A DNA stretch of 64,000 bases from Tardiphaga robiniae (GCF_001618955.1 NZ_LVYV01000034.1:62001-126000), one strand, 5' to 3'. Shown: positions 54,293 through 63,567, counted from the first letter of the stretch. Numbers and translations: made by a program. Notes: generated by a model not told the origin, from the sequence alone.

Positions 54293-55891
54293 ATGTCAGG
54301 CATCGTTCTTTCGGCTTCGGTTCGCCAGAACCTGCTGTCGTTGCAGTCGACCGCGGACCTCTTGTCCACGACGCAGAACCGTCTTGCGACGGGCAAGAAG
54401 GTTAACACCGCGCTCGACAACCCCACGAATTTCTTCACGGCAGCAGGGCTCGACAGCCGCGCCGGCGACATCAACAGCCTGCTCGATGGCATCGGCAACG
54501 GCGTGCAGGTGCTGCAGGCGGCCAATACCGGCATCACCTCGCTGCAGAAGCTGGTCGATACCGCGAAATCGATCGCCAACCAGGCGCTGCAAATTCCGGT
54601 CGGCTATAACGCCAAGTCGTCGTTCACGACGCCGATCAATCCCGGTGCGACCGCCGACAACCTGTTGGGTACATCCACGAAGACCGACAACACCTATGTC
54701 GGCACTGTCGCGAATAACAAGAATGCCGCTGCCATCACCGGCGCCACGCTGCTGTCGGGTGCTGCCGCCACGGACTCGATCGCCACCAGTTTCGCGGCGA
54801 ACGACACCATCACCGTCAATGGTCAGAGTCTGACTTTCAGGGCGTCGGGCGCTTCGGGCGCCAACGAAATCAACATCACGGACAGCGTCACCACGCTGCT
54901 GAGCAAGATCGATGCGCTGTCGGGTGGTACCGGCTCTGCAGTCAACACGGCAGCGCCCATCGGGGCGATCACGTTGCACACGGGTGCGGCTTCTGATCTG
55001 TCGATCACGAGCTCGAACACCGCCGCGCTCGCCGGGCTCGGGCTGGGTACGTCGGTGACCCAGGCGCGGACCTCAGGTCCGACGGCCCTGGGTGGCCCGC
55101 CGGCACTGACGCTGACGATCGCGGCAACCAATCCGTCGAGCACCGCAACGAACATCACCTTCGGTACCGCGAGCGGCCAGGTCTCGACCCTGGCGCAGCT
55201 CAACGCCGCGCTGGCGCCGAACAACCTGCAAGCCGTCATCGATCCCGCCGGCTTCATGACCATCCAGACGTCCAACGATGCGGCCTCGTCGACCATCGGC
55301 GCCATTGGCGGCACGGCCGCGGCCGTCGGCAAGCTGTTCAATGGCCTGGTGCCAAGCACGCCGGTGACGGACTTTGCGTCACAGACCTCGCGCGCCAATC
55401 TCGTCGCGCAGTACAACAACATCATCGACCAGATCACGACCACGTCCCAGGATGCTTCGTTTAACGGCATCAACCTGCTCGGTGGCGATCAGCTCAAGCT
55501 CGTGTTCAACGAAACCGGAAAATCGACGCTCAACATCGCCGGCACCACGCTGACGCCGGCGGGTCTTGGTCTCGGCAAGCTTGCCGCAGGCGCTGACTTT
55601 CTCGACAATACCTCGGCGAACAACACGCTGGCTGCGCTCAATATCTCCAGCTCGGTTCTCCGCGCGCAGGCCTCGGCGCTCGGCTCCAACCTGTCGATCG
55701 TGCAGATCCGTCAGGAATTCGCCAAGAACCTGATCAACGTGCTGCAGACCGGCTCGTCCAACCTGACGCTGGCCGACACCAACGAGGAAGCCGCGAACAG
55801 CCAGGCACTGTCGACCCGGCAGTCGATCGCGGTGTCCGCGCTGGCGCTGGCCAACCAGTCGCAGCAGAGCGTACTCAAGCTGCTCCAGTAA
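54293..55891 (+). CDS. fliC2: Flagellin (second copy)
   Basis: 532 residues starting MSGIVLSASVRQNLLSLQST. Residues 1-100 and the last 100 are nearly the same as in the first flagellin, while the central part (about 105-360) shares little. This suggests relaxed selection or diversification of surface-exposed domains. GGAAGG precedes the ATG; an upstream in-frame ATG 20 codons earlier is rejected. Confidence 0.95.
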   Translation: MSGIVLSASVRQNLLSLQSTADLLSTTQNRLATGKKVNTALDNPTNFFTAAGLDSRAGDINSLLDGIGNGVQVLQAANTGITSLQKLVDTAKSIANQALQIPVGYNAKSSFTTPINPGATADNLLGTSTKTDNTYVGTVANNKNAAAITGATLLSGAAATDSIATSFAANDTITVNGQSLTFRASGASGANEINITDSVTTLLSKIDALSGGTGSAVNTAAPIGAITLHTGAASDLSITSSNTAALAGLGLGTSVTQARTSGPTALGGPPALTLTIAATNPSSTATNITFGTASGQVSTLAQLNAALAPNNLQAVIDPAGFMTIQTSNDAASSTIGAIGGTAAAVGKLFNGLVPSTPVTDFASQTSRANLVAQYNNIIDQITTTSQDASFNGINLLGGDQLKLVFNETGKSTLNIAGTTLTPAGLGLGKLAAGADFLDNTSANNTLAALNISSSVLRAQASALGSNLSIVQIRQEFAKNLINVLQTGSSNLTLADTNEEAANSQALSTRQSIAVSALALANQSQQSVLKLLQ

Positions 55892-55921
55892 GTCTGGCGG
55901 TCGCACCAAGATTACCGAACC

Positions 55922-55944
55922 GCGGGAGAAATCCCGCCGTTTTT
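55922..55944 (+). terminator. Terminator after second flagellin
   Basis: A 6-bp stem GCGGGA/TCCCGC, loop GAAA, then CGTTTTT. Confidence 0.75.
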
Positions 55945-56145
55945 CGTTGGTCGGGTAGTCAGCGGCGCGTCGCCCGGTATCCTGGCTTTCCCCAAACTGA
56001 AGACGCCGGTCGCTGAACGCTGGTATTATTCGAATCGCAGGCGTATTTTCAGGGTTCCTGGATAGTCATGCCCGCCCGAAACGTGGCACCAGATACCATT
56101 GGCTTTGCATGTGGCCTCACGGCCGCTGCGGGGAAGGAGAGCTGA

Positions 56146-56523
56146 ATGCCTTTGCGAGTCGAACTGAAGCCGGGTGAGCGAATCATCATCGGTCAGAGCG
56201 TGATCACCAATTCCGATACGCGCACGGCGTTTCTGATCGATGGCGATGCGCCGATCATGCGCGAAAAGGACATCCTCACGTCGGAGACTGCAACGACGCC
56301 GGTCAAACGAGTCTATCTCTGCGTGCAGATGATGTATCTGGAGAACGATATCCCGGCCTATCAGGAGCTATATCTCGGCTTCATCAAGGAATTGATCGAA
56401 GCGGTTCCGAGTTTTCGCGAAACGATCGAGGACGTCAGTAAGCTTATTTTAAGCGGCGCGCTTTACAAAGCACTCAAGGAATTACGTCCGCTGATCAAGC
56501 GGGAAGAAGAGTTTTTGAGGTAG
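56146..56523 (+). CDS. flbT: Flagellin mRNA regulator FlbT
   Basis: 125 residues, MPLRVELKPGERIIIGQSVI, the full FlbT family pattern. In Caulobacter FlbT binds the flagellin mRNA leader and lowers its stability until hook assembly; in some rhizobia it activates. It overlaps nothing and is 3 bp before flaF. Acts in the cytoplasm. Confidence 0.94.
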   Translation: MPLRVELKPGERIIIGQSVITNSDTRTAFLIDGDAPIMREKDILTSETATTPVKRVYLCVQMMYLENDIPAYQELYLGFIKELIEAVPSFRETIEDVSKLILSGALYKALKELRPLIKREEEFLR

Positions 56524-56526
56524 CGA

Positions 56527-56892
56527 ATGTCGATCGGTGCTCAAGCCTACGCGCGTACTGCACAGACCACGGCGACACCGAGAGACATCGAAGCCCAAGC
56601 CCTTCTGAAAGCAGCGCGCAAGCTTCAGGACGTTGTTGAAAATTGGGACCATACTGATGCAGGTCTCGACGACGCTCTTCTGTTCAATCGCAAGCTCTGG
56701 TCCATCTTCGTCGGCGATGCCATGAATGACCAGAATCCGGAATCGATCGAGATCCGGCAGAATATCGCCAATATCGGCATTTTTGTTCTGACGCAGTGCA
56801 CCGCGCTTCAGCAGGTCCGCCAGGTCGAACATCTCCAGGCGCTCATCGATATCAACCGCAATATTGCCGCGGGACTGTCCGGTCGCCCGTGA
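56527..56892 (+). CDS. flaF: Flagellar biosynthesis regulator FlaF
   Basis: 121 residues, MSIGAQAYARTAQTTATPRD, matching the FlaF family throughout (LLKAARKLQDV, LLFNRKLWSIFV). It promotes flagellin synthesis, with FlbT as an antagonist, and is cotranscribed with flbT. Confidence 0.94.
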   Translation: MSIGAQAYARTAQTTATPRDIEAQALLKAARKLQDVVENWDHTDAGLDDALLFNRKLWSIFVGDAMNDQNPESIEIRQNIANIGIFVLTQCTALQQVRQVEHLQALIDINRNIAAGLSGRP

Positions 56893-56982
56893 ACCTGACT
56901 CCGTAACGATAGCTTAACGGTCTGAGCGGCCTAATGGCGCCTGACAGGCGCGGCGATTCGAAGCCGCGTGCGACGAGGCACG

Positions 56983-57342
56983 ATGGCAGACGCACTCAGC
57001 ATTCTTGCAACGGCTTACAAGACGACAACGCCGGTCACGGCAGGCAAGTATGTGGCGGTGGATGCCGACGCCTACAAAGGCAGTTGGCAGGGCACCTATG
57101 CTAATGGGAAGAAGTTCGAGGTCGCGATTTCGCAGGTCGAAGGCTTCCGCGCGCAGGTGAAGTATCAGAGCGAGGGGACCGTGAAGTATCAGCAGGTCCT
57201 GATCAAGGATAACTCGTTTCGCGTGGGCGACACCAAGTTCCAGATGACGGCCAACAACAAGGCGACGATCAAGAACGTCGTGACCGACGCCGCCACCGGC
57301 AGCACCTATCTCGATACGGCCTTTGCAACGCGCAACGTCTGA
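56983..57342 (+). CDS. Small orphan flagellar-cluster protein
   Basis: 119 residues starting MADALSILATAYKTTTPVTA. After a helical N-terminus, residues 30-119 are predicted beta-rich (YKGSWQGTYANGKKFEVAIS, VGDTKFQMTANNKATIKNV), suggestive of a small barrel. No signal peptide is clear, but the N-terminal region resembles flagellar export substrates. It lies 90 bp after flaF. No known family; a filament-associated or matrix protein is a guess. Confidence 0.65.
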   Translation: MADALSILATAYKTTTPVTAGKYVAVDADAYKGSWQGTYANGKKFEVAISQVEGFRAQVKYQSEGTVKYQQVLIKDNSFRVGDTKFQMTANNKATIKNVVTDAATGSTYLDTAFATRNV

Positions 57343-57350
57343 TCAGCGCA

Positions 57351-57737
57351 TTAGATCCTGCGATCCGTCTCCATACGCCGATTCTGCAGCTTTGCGTCCT
57401 GGTTGAGCGTGTCCATGGCGCGCAGATAGGCGCGGGAGCGCAGTCGCGATTCCTCGGGATACTGGTCGATCACCTGGTTGGACTTCTTGTCCACAGACAC
57501 GAAGACGATCTCGCCTGCGCCCTTGTCGATGATGACTTCCTTCGAAATCCGATCACTATCGACCTGCTGATAGTTCGCCGCAGAAATGTTCGGCTGTAGC
57601 ACGCGGGGCGCTGCCGATACGGTCTTGTCGGGAGGCAGTTGCGTAGGCACGGCTTCGCGCACCGCTTCTGGTGCGGGTCTGATGACCGGTGTGGCGACCG
57701 GTGCCCCCACCGGTTTGATATTGAAGTCGGCACCCAT
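57351..57737 (-). CDS. flaG: FlaG-like protein
   Basis: 128 residues, from an ATG with AGGAGG upstream. The N-terminal half is Pro/Ala/Thr-rich and likely disordered. The C-terminal region, EIVFVSVDKKSNQVIDQYPE, resembles the FlaG family core (vDxxTgevixqiP). FlaG affects filament length in other bacteria. The match is short, so the name is tentative. Confidence 0.55.
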   Translation of the reverse strand: MGADFNIKPVGAPVATPVIRPAPEAVREAVPTQLPPDKTVSAAPRVLQPNISAANYQQVDSDRISKEVIIDKGAGEIVFVSVDKKSNQVIDQYPEESRLRSRAYLRAMDTLNQDAKLQNRRMETDRRI

Positions 57738-57901
57738 GGCAGCCCTCCTGGCTCCATTCGATAAATCCCGACCCGTTCCCAAACAACATTATGCACCGAA
57801 CGGCTGAATCCGGTGCTTACTTGCGTGCTGTAATTTAGTTCAAAAGATAGCAATGCCGCGGTGCGTCAAACGCAGCGACAGCCGCGTGACGAACTATACG
57901 A

Positions 57902-58396
57902 TCAAAGTGACCGGCTGACGACGATGGGTGTCATGTTGACCCGGCCCGGCTGAGCCTGTCGACCGGCGGCCGTATAGGTCTGCGGGATATTACGCTTCTG
58001 AACCTCGGCATTGACACCGCGGACAATGCCTTCCGACACCGCATGCGCGGTGGCGAGCACAGTCAGATTGACCTGCAGCATCGCACGGAACACGTCGTGG
58101 TGCTTGCGCAAGGCCGAGAGCAGGTCGGGCGTCTTCTGCGCGAGATATGTCTGGCTGATCTTGAGCAGCGAGATCATCGCGATGTAACGACGTGAAATGT
58201 CCGCCTTCGGTGCTTCGAGTTTGATCGCGTCACGGATATTGCCGGCGCGGACCAGCGTCGTCTCCTGTTCGATGATGGCGAGGAGTTCGTTCATCACCTT
58301 CATCAACTCGTCGGCGAGCTGGCGGGCTTCCATCAACGTCGCGACCGAACGCGGTGCGACGATCGGGGCGGCTTGCTGGCGTTGCGCGTTGTTCAT
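57902..58396 (-). CDS. FlgN-like flagellar export chaperone
   Basis: 164 residues, MNNAQRQQAAPIVAPRS, all-helical, with the N-terminal helix pair AELMKVMNELLAIIEQETTL-like and a C-terminal basic tail. Position directly after flgJ-like and flgI genes agrees with the FlgN/FliT type chaperone that delivers FlgK/FlgL. Sequence conservation is weak, as usual for this family. Confidence 0.65.
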   Translation of the reverse strand: MNNAQRQQAAPIVAPRSVATLMEARQLADELMKVMNELLAIIEQETTLVRAGNIRDAIKLEAPKADISRRYIAMISLLKISQTYLAQKTPDLLSALRKHHDVFRAMLQVNLTVLATAHAVSEGIVRGVNAEVQKRNIPQTYTAAGRQAQPGRVNMTPIVVSRSL

Positions 58397-58413
58397 GGCG
58401 GTGTCCTCTGCGA

Positions 58414-58761
58414 TCAGCTGGCGCGATTGGCTTGCTGGATGATGAGCGAACGAAAGACTTCGTTGGAGATGCCGACGCCGCCGGCCTTGGCGAAGGACTT
58501 CGAATATTCGTCTGTCAGCATCGAGCGCCATGCGCCGGTGCCGGTGGTATCGCCGAACGGGCCTTCGCCCTTGATGCCTGATGTCATCTGCGAAAACATC
58601 GTGTTGATGAACATCGCCTCGAAGTCTTCGGACTGCTTGCGCGTCTTGGCCTGAGCTTGTGGCGACACTTTGTGCAGGGCATCGATCAGGGTCTGATCGG
58701 GGCGGCCATTGATGGTCGGGTGCTTGGCCTGATAGGCGGCGACGGCGGTGTTGACGTTCAT
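58414..58761 (-). CDS. Rod-binding protein, FlgJ N-terminal domain only (CheL-like)
   Basis: 115 residues. The conserved block SEDFEAMFINTMFSQM then GDTTGTGAWRSMLTDEYSKSFA is the FlgJ rod-binding domain. The muramidase domain of enterobacterial FlgJ is missing, as in other alphaproteobacteria (Caulobacter CheL). It chaperones or caps the rod. The start ATG overlaps the flgI stop (TGATG), showing translational coupling. Confidence 0.85.
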   Translation of the reverse strand: MNVNTAVAAYQAKHPTINGRPDQTLIDALHKVSPQAQAKTRKQSEDFEAMFINTMFSQMTSGIKGEGPFGDTTGTGAWRSMLTDEYSKSFAKAGGVGISNEVFRSLIIQQANRAS

Positions 58762-59885
58762 CACATCACCTCGATGTCGGCCTGGATGGCGCCCGCGGCC
58801 TTGATGGCCTGCAGGATGCCGATCAGGTCGCGCGGGCCGATGCCGAGTCCGTTGAGGCCGTCGACGAGCTGCTGCAGCGAAACGCCGTCCTTCACCAATG
58901 CGAACTTCTTGCCGTCCTCGGTCACGCCGACACGCGTGCTTGGCGTGACGACAGTGCGGCCGTTGGAGAATGCATTGGGCTGGCTGACATTGGCGCTCTC
59001 CGAAATCGTCACGGTGAGATTGCCTTGCGCCACGGCGACAGTGGCGACGCGCACGTCACGGCCCATCACGATGATGCCGGAGCGTTCGTCGATGATGATC
59101 TTGGCGGCCAGATCCGGTTCGACCTGCAGCTGCTCGATCTCGGTGAGCAGCGCGACGACGTTGCCCTTGAACTCCGGCGGGATCGACAGCTGCACGGTGG
59201 AGGGATCGATCGGCTCGGCGGTCTTGGATCCCAGGAAGTCGTTGACGGCGGCGGCAATGCGCTTGGCGGTGGTAAAGTCGGGGTTGCGCAAAGCAAGGCG
59301 CACATTGGGCAGGCGGTTCAGCGCAAATTCGATCTCGCGCTCGATAATGGCACCATTGGCGATGCGGCCAACGGTCGGCACGCCGCGGGTGATGCTGGCG
59401 GCAGCGCCTTCGGCGGCAAAACCGTTGATGGCGAGGGAGCCCTGGGCGACGGCGTAGACATTGCCGTCGGCGCCGAGCAGGGGGGTGACCAGCAGGGTGC
59501 CGCCGGTCAGATTCTTGGCATCGCCGAGCGCCGAGACGGTGACGTCCATGCGGGTGCCCTGGGTGCCGAAGGCGGGCAGGTTGCCGGTGACCATGACGGC
59601 GGCGACGTTGCCGGTGCGCAGCGTCTGGCCACGAATGTTGACGCCCATGCGTTCCAGCATTGCCTGCAGCGACTGGCGGGTGAACGGGATGTTGTTGAGG
59701 GTGTCGCCGGTGCCGTTGAGGCCGACCACGAGACCGTAGCCGATCAGCTGATTCTGCCGGACGCCTTCGATATTGGCGAGATCCTTGATCCGCGACGTCG
59801 CATGTGCCGACACCGCCTGCATGAGCAGCACGAGCAGCACCGCACAGGCCGTCTGACAGAATCGGATCGAAGGTAGGCTCGGCAT
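58761..59885 (-). CDS. flgI: Flagellar P-ring protein FlgI
   Basis: 374 residues. Signal peptide MPSLPSIRFCQTACAVLLVL ending near HATS, then RIKDLANIEGVRQNQLIGYG and GLNGTGD, which are diagnostic for FlgI. It forms the periplasmic P ring around the rod. It is followed by flgJ-like and flgN-like genes, and preceded by a sigma-54-like promoter. Confidence 0.95.
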   Translation of the reverse strand: MPSLPSIRFCQTACAVLLVLLMQAVSAHATSRIKDLANIEGVRQNQLIGYGLVVGLNGTGDTLNNIPFTRQSLQAMLERMGVNIRGQTLRTGNVAAVMVTGNLPAFGTQGTRMDVTVSALGDAKNLTGGTLLVTPLLGADGNVYAVAQGSLAINGFAAEGAAASITRGVPTVGRIANGAIIEREIEFALNRLPNVRLALRNPDFTTAKRIAAAVNDFLGSKTAEPIDPSTVQLSIPPEFKGNVVALLTEIEQLQVEPDLAAKIIIDERSGIIVMGRDVRVATVAVAQGNLTVTISESANVSQPNAFSNGRTVVTPSTRVGVTEDGKKFALVKDGVSLQQLVDGLNGLGIGPRDLIGILQAIKAAGAIQADIEVM

Positions 59886-60212
59886 CCTCTGCTCCCCGCT
59901 GAGGTCTTCACTGGACCGCTCGCCACTCCCATGACGACGATCCGACTTTCATTATGCGAGGGCCGTGCCAGTGTTTCGAAGAGCTTTAAGGCATTGATTT
60001 ATAATAGGAATGATGAGGAGTTTCGGGCCGGGCGAGTGGCCTGCGCCCCGGCGAATGTGCCGCCTGCGGCAGATTTTGCCGGGCCGTTTACGATTGATTA
60101 ACCATAAAAGACGACCTTTCCGGTTGGAGGTCCGTTTACGCTCGCGATGGTACTGAGCGAACGGCAAGCCGCCGTGGGCCGGGATTGGCCATCACCCTCG
60201 CTGGACACGCCG
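59886..60212. other. Divergent flgI/fliX promoter region
   Basis: 327 bp. Contains the minus-strand sigma-54 site at 59956-59970. For fliX no good box was found. A short AT-rich stretch (GATTGATTAACCATAAAAGA, 60091-60110) may be its promoter. Confidence 0.5.
59956..59970 (-). promoter_or_regulatory. Sigma-54 (RpoN) promoter for flgI
   Basis: On the minus strand TGGCAC-GGCCC-TCGC, with exactly 10 bases between GG and GC; only the -12 T is changed (TCGC for TTGC). It lies about 70 bp before the flgI start, a good distance. Confidence 0.65.
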
Positions 60213-60623
60213 ATGCGCATTTACGGACCGAACGGCACTACATTCGGAGCCCCGTCGTCAGGAGCGAAGAAAACCAGTTCGACCGGGTTTTCGTTGCCTG
60301 ATGCGACACCGACCTCCGAGACCAAACCGACCGTAGCGCCCCGGGCGGCCAACAGTATCGATGCGCTTCTGGCCATGCAGAGCGTCGAAGATCCCATGGA
60401 GCGTCGCAAGCGCTCGGTGAAGCGCGGCCGCGGCGCGCTCGATGTCCTCGATGAACTCAAGATCGGCCTGCTCGCGGGCTCGATCAATCCGGCCATGGTG
60501 GCGCGGTTGCGCAGTGCAGCAGCCAATCTCAAGGAATCATCCGGCGACCCCGGTCTGGACGCCGTGCTTTCCGAGATCGAGCTGCGGGTCGAAGTTGAGC
60601 TGGCCAAGGCTGGCCAGGTCTGA
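60213..60623 (+). CDS. fliX: Flagellar assembly regulator FliX
   Basis: 136 residues, MRIYGPNGTTFGAPSSGAKK, with the FliX helical core RRKRSVKRGRGALDVLDELK. In Caulobacter FliX couples assembly of early structures to FlbD, the activator of sigma-54 promoters. Its presence supports the sigma-54/FlbD control suggested by the flgE and flgI promoters. Divergent from flgI. Confidence 0.92.
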   Translation: MRIYGPNGTTFGAPSSGAKKTSSTGFSLPDATPTSETKPTVAPRAANSIDALLAMQSVEDPMERRKRSVKRGRGALDVLDELKIGLLAGSINPAMVARLRSAAANLKESSGDPGLDAVLSEIELRVEVELAKAGQV

Positions 60624-60866
60624 TCCGCTCGGAGCGGCCCCAAGTCCGGCTGTAGCCCGTATAAGCGCCGTTTAGCCTTCCACAGCCCTTTGACCAAAGA
60701 CCGGGCCGGGCTGCTGCCACATGCTGCAGCAGCACGGTTCCGGCCCTGAAACCCGGCGGTGGATGGCCGTTCCGGAGGTATCCTGACGTTATTGTCTGTC
60801 ACATGACCTAGCTATATAAGCTGCGGCGCGGCCGGTCATTTCCGGCGCCTTGCACGCATAGATGGA

Positions 60867-61283
60867 TTGGCCTTGGACAAGTTGAAAAGCTATCGCCCCT
60901 CCGAAAAAGAGCCTTTCATGAACGACCGGCAGCGCGACTATTTCCGCGCGAAATTGCTGGCCTGGAAGGAAGAAATCCTCCGTGAATCGAAACTCACCCT
61001 GCAGGCTTTGCAGGAGGAGAACGTCAATCACCCCGACCTCGCCGACCGGGCATCGTCGGAAACCGACCGCGCGATCGAACTGCGAGCGCGCGACCGGCAG
61101 CGCAAGCTGATCTCCAAGATCGACGCCGCGCTGCTGCGGATCGAGGATAATACCTACGGCTATTGCGAGGAGACCGGCGAGCCGATCTCACTCAAGCGGC
61201 TTGAAGCCCGCCCGATCGCAACACTCTCCGTGGAAGCCCAGGAGCGCCACGAGAAGCGCGAAAAGGTCTATCGCGACGAATAG
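60867..61283 (+). CDS. dksA: DksA-like RNA polymerase-binding protein
   Basis: 138 residues with the DksA coiled-coil (RDYFRAKLLAWKEEILRESK) and its acidic tip DLADRASSETDRAIELRARD. The zinc-finger module keeps only one cysteine: YGYCEETGEPISLKRLEARP, followed by ATLSVEAQERHEK, where E. coli has four. This reduced form is normal in alphaproteobacteria. It binds the polymerase secondary channel and mediates ppGpp-linked control. The TTG start is tentative. Confidence 0.93.
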   Translation: MALDKLKSYRPSEKEPFMNDRQRDYFRAKLLAWKEEILRESKLTLQALQEENVNHPDLADRASSETDRAIELRARDRQRKLISKIDAALLRIEDNTYGYCEETGEPISLKRLEARPIATLSVEAQERHEKREKVYRDE

Positions 61284-61291
61284 TCTTTCCG

Positions 61292-61328
61292 ATGTCAAAC
61301 GGCCGCCCCTTGGGCGGCCGTTTGACAT
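61292..61328. terminator. Terminator hairpin after dksA
   Basis: A perfect 17-bp inverted repeat (ATGTCAAACGGCCGCCC) with a 3-base CTT loop, followed by TTCGG. A strong structure, but with a weak T run. Confidence 0.7.
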
Positions 61329-61480
61329 TTCGGAATTCCGAATGTGCATCGCGCACGCAGCGCGATGCGGCATGTCGCAGTCACTGCACTGCAGCACGAT
61401 GACATTTTAAAACACGCGAATATGAACGTCATCATTCCCCAATAGGACGTAGGCTGGGCCCAGAAAAAAAGGGAGGATGA

Positions 61481-61747
61481 ATGATGGCTGCGCCTGCCTC
61501 TTATGATCCCGATACGATTGCGCTGATGCGCAACGTTCTCCAGAAGGTCGTCGCGAAGGTGCCTGAGCAGCACCGCACCTCCTGCAATCAGGCTGCCATC
61601 GCCTCGCGCATCCTGGCGACTGCGGCGCAGGGCCGGCGCTCCGAAGATGTCCTGACGACGGAAGCTCTGGCCGAGGTGAAGGAGATTTTCACCGGGCCCG
61701 CCGGGATGAGGCGGCTCCACGAGGATCTCACCAAGGTTTTTGGCTGA
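61481..61747 (+). CDS. Small orphan protein
   Basis: 88 residues, MMAAPASYDPDTIALMRNVL. The helical, charged sequence with AASRILATAAQGRRS-like motifs has the look of a conserved soluble orphan of this family of bacteria. No domain recognised. AGGGAGGA lies 6-7 bp before the ATG. Confidence 0.7.
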   Translation: MMAAPASYDPDTIALMRNVLQKVVAKVPEQHRTSCNQAAIASRILATAAQGRRSEDVLTTEALAEVKEIFTGPAGMRRLHEDLTKVFG

Positions 61748-61887
61748 GTTTAGAAGTCCGATGGAAATTACAAGCAAGCATCAGTTCGCTGCAGCGACAC
61801 CGTGCGTGCTTGCCAAGCCGAATGGTGATCGCTACCCGCATCGCTGATGTCTCGACATGAATTGTTCGACCAGCGAAGGGGGCACCG

Positions 61888-62676
61888 ATGGAAAAATATC
61901 TCGCGATCGCCGAAATCCTGGCCTACGTCCGCCATAACCGCACGCCGCTCACCGTGTTGCCGCCAGACGCGGTCCCGCATGACGAAGCTGACGGCTATCG
62001 CGTGCAGGACGCGCTTCACAATTTGCTGTCACCCGATTTCGGTTTGCAGGTCGGTTACAAGATCGGCTGCACCAGTGCGGTGATGCAGCAATATCTCGGT
62101 ATTTCGCATCCTTGCGCCGGCGGACTCTATATGGGCGGTGTTCATACCGCCGGAACGTCGCTGCGCTACAACGACTATGTACATGTCGGCGTGGAGTGTG
62201 AAATTGCGGTCCAGTTCGCGAACGATCTGATGCCGTCGGGCGAGCCGTTCACGGCCGATGATGTCGCAACAGCGATCGATGCCTATCATCCGGCTATCGA
62301 GATCGTCGATGATCGTTATGCGGACTGGCGCAGCATGGATGCGCCGACACTGATCGCGGATGATTTCTTTGCGGCAGGATGTGTTCTGGGGGTGCCTGTT
62401 GCTCGTGGCAAGGCGCCTGATCTTCTGTCGGTGATTGGACGTGCCGTCGTCAACGGCACGGAAGTGGGGCGCGGCAACGGCGCCGATGTTCTTGGCCATC
62501 CACATCATGCACTGGCCTGGCTTGCCAACCATCTCGCGGCCCGAGGCAAAATATTGCGCGCCGGGGACTTCGTGCTGACGGGTAGTCTTGTGCAGACAGC
62601 ATGGCTCAATGCTGGCGATCACGTCCGGATGGAGTTGCTGGGATTGGGCAGTGTCGAGGTGGATTTCAAGAGCTGA
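61888..62676 (+). CDS. 2-keto-4-pentenoate hydratase/FAH-family protein
   Basis: 262 residues of the fumarylacetoacetate hydrolase fold, MhpD-like: YKIGCTS, CEIAVQFANDL (metal-binding Glu region), AIEIVDDRYADW and the C-terminal AGDFVLTGSL. It hydrates 2-hydroxypentadienoate-type compounds or decarboxylates oxalocrotonate-like ones in aromatic catabolism. No other meta-cleavage gene is nearby, so the pathway is unknown. Confidence 0.88.
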   Translation: MEKYLAIAEILAYVRHNRTPLTVLPPDAVPHDEADGYRVQDALHNLLSPDFGLQVGYKIGCTSAVMQQYLGISHPCAGGLYMGGVHTAGTSLRYNDYVHVGVECEIAVQFANDLMPSGEPFTADDVATAIDAYHPAIEIVDDRYADWRSMDAPTLIADDFFAAGCVLGVPVARGKAPDLLSVIGRAVVNGTEVGRGNGADVLGHPHHALAWLANHLAARGKILRAGDFVLTGSLVQTAWLNAGDHVRMELLGLGSVEVDFKS

Positions 62677-62809
62677 CCGCAGCGCTTCGCCTGGCCGCGT
62701 TTAGAGTCTGTCCAGAACGACGACGGCCTTCCGCCAGGGGAGCTGACGGAAGGCCGCGCGTGAACACCTCATCGCATGGGAGCACGATGAGATGTGGGAG
62801 CTCATAACG

Positions 62810-63562
62810 TTAGAAGGGTAGCAGCACGTCCATCACTTGCTGGCCGTAGCGCGGCTGCTGGACGTCCGAAATCTGACCGCGACCGCCATAGGCGATGCGG
62901 GCCTGGGCGATCTTGGCGCTGTCGATGGTGTTGTCGCTCTGAATGTCTTCTGGACGCACGATGCCGGCGACGATCAGTTCGCGGATCTCGTAGTTGACGC
63001 GGATTTCCTGCTTGCCCTCGACCACGAGATTGCCGTTCGGCAGCAATTGGGTGACGACAGCGGCGACGCTGGTTTGCAACGCTTCCTGCCGTGCGACCGA
63101 TCCCTTGCCGTCGCTCGACGACGATCCATCAGCCGTCAGCAGACGGCCGGGCAGGACCGAGGCAGCCGAACCTGTCAGCAGCTTGCTGCCCGCAAAGTCG
63201 GTGATCCCCGAGTTTTCCGTATTGGTGCGGCTGCGCTGGGTCTCGTTGGCGATATTGGCCTTGTCGGTAAAGTTCACGGTGACCGTCAGAATGTCGCCGA
63301 TCTGGCGTGCGCGCTGATCCTTGAAGAACGCGCGTGATCCGCTGCGCCACAGGGAGTTGGCGTTGTAGGATGCGACCTCCGGCTTTGGCATTGGCATCTG
63401 CACCGGCTTGTAGCCGGGCTGCGTCGTCGGGTTTTCGATCGCCGTGAGCGCAGGCTTCTCTCCGATGGACGCGAGACGGTCGATCGATGAACAGCCGCTG
63501 GCAGCAAGGCCGACCGTCAGAAGCGCAGCGCCGGTGGCGAAGGGACGATGGAACTGGAACAT
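62810..63562 (-). CDS. flgH: Flagellar L-ring lipoprotein FlgH
   Basis: 250 residues. Lipoprotein signal with lipobox LAASGC (Cys near residue 24). Diagnostic FlgH blocks follow: SLWRSGSRAFFKDQRARQIG, DILTVTVNFTDKANI, NLVVEGKQEIRVNYE, and the C-terminus QQVMDVLLPF. It forms the outer-membrane L ring. It is 5 bp downstream of flgA, so cotranscribed. Confidence 0.95.
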   Translation of the reverse strand: MFQFHRPFATGAALLTVGLAASGCSSIDRLASIGEKPALTAIENPTTQPGYKPVQMPMPKPEVASYNANSLWRSGSRAFFKDQRARQIGDILTVTVNFTDKANIANETQRSRTNTENSGITDFAGSKLLTGSAASVLPGRLLTADGSSSSDGKGSVARQEALQTSVAAVVTQLLPNGNLVVEGKQEIRVNYEIRELIVAGIVRPEDIQSDNTIDSAKIAQARIAYGGRGQISDVQQPRYGQQVMDVLLPF

Positions 63563-63567
63563 CAACT

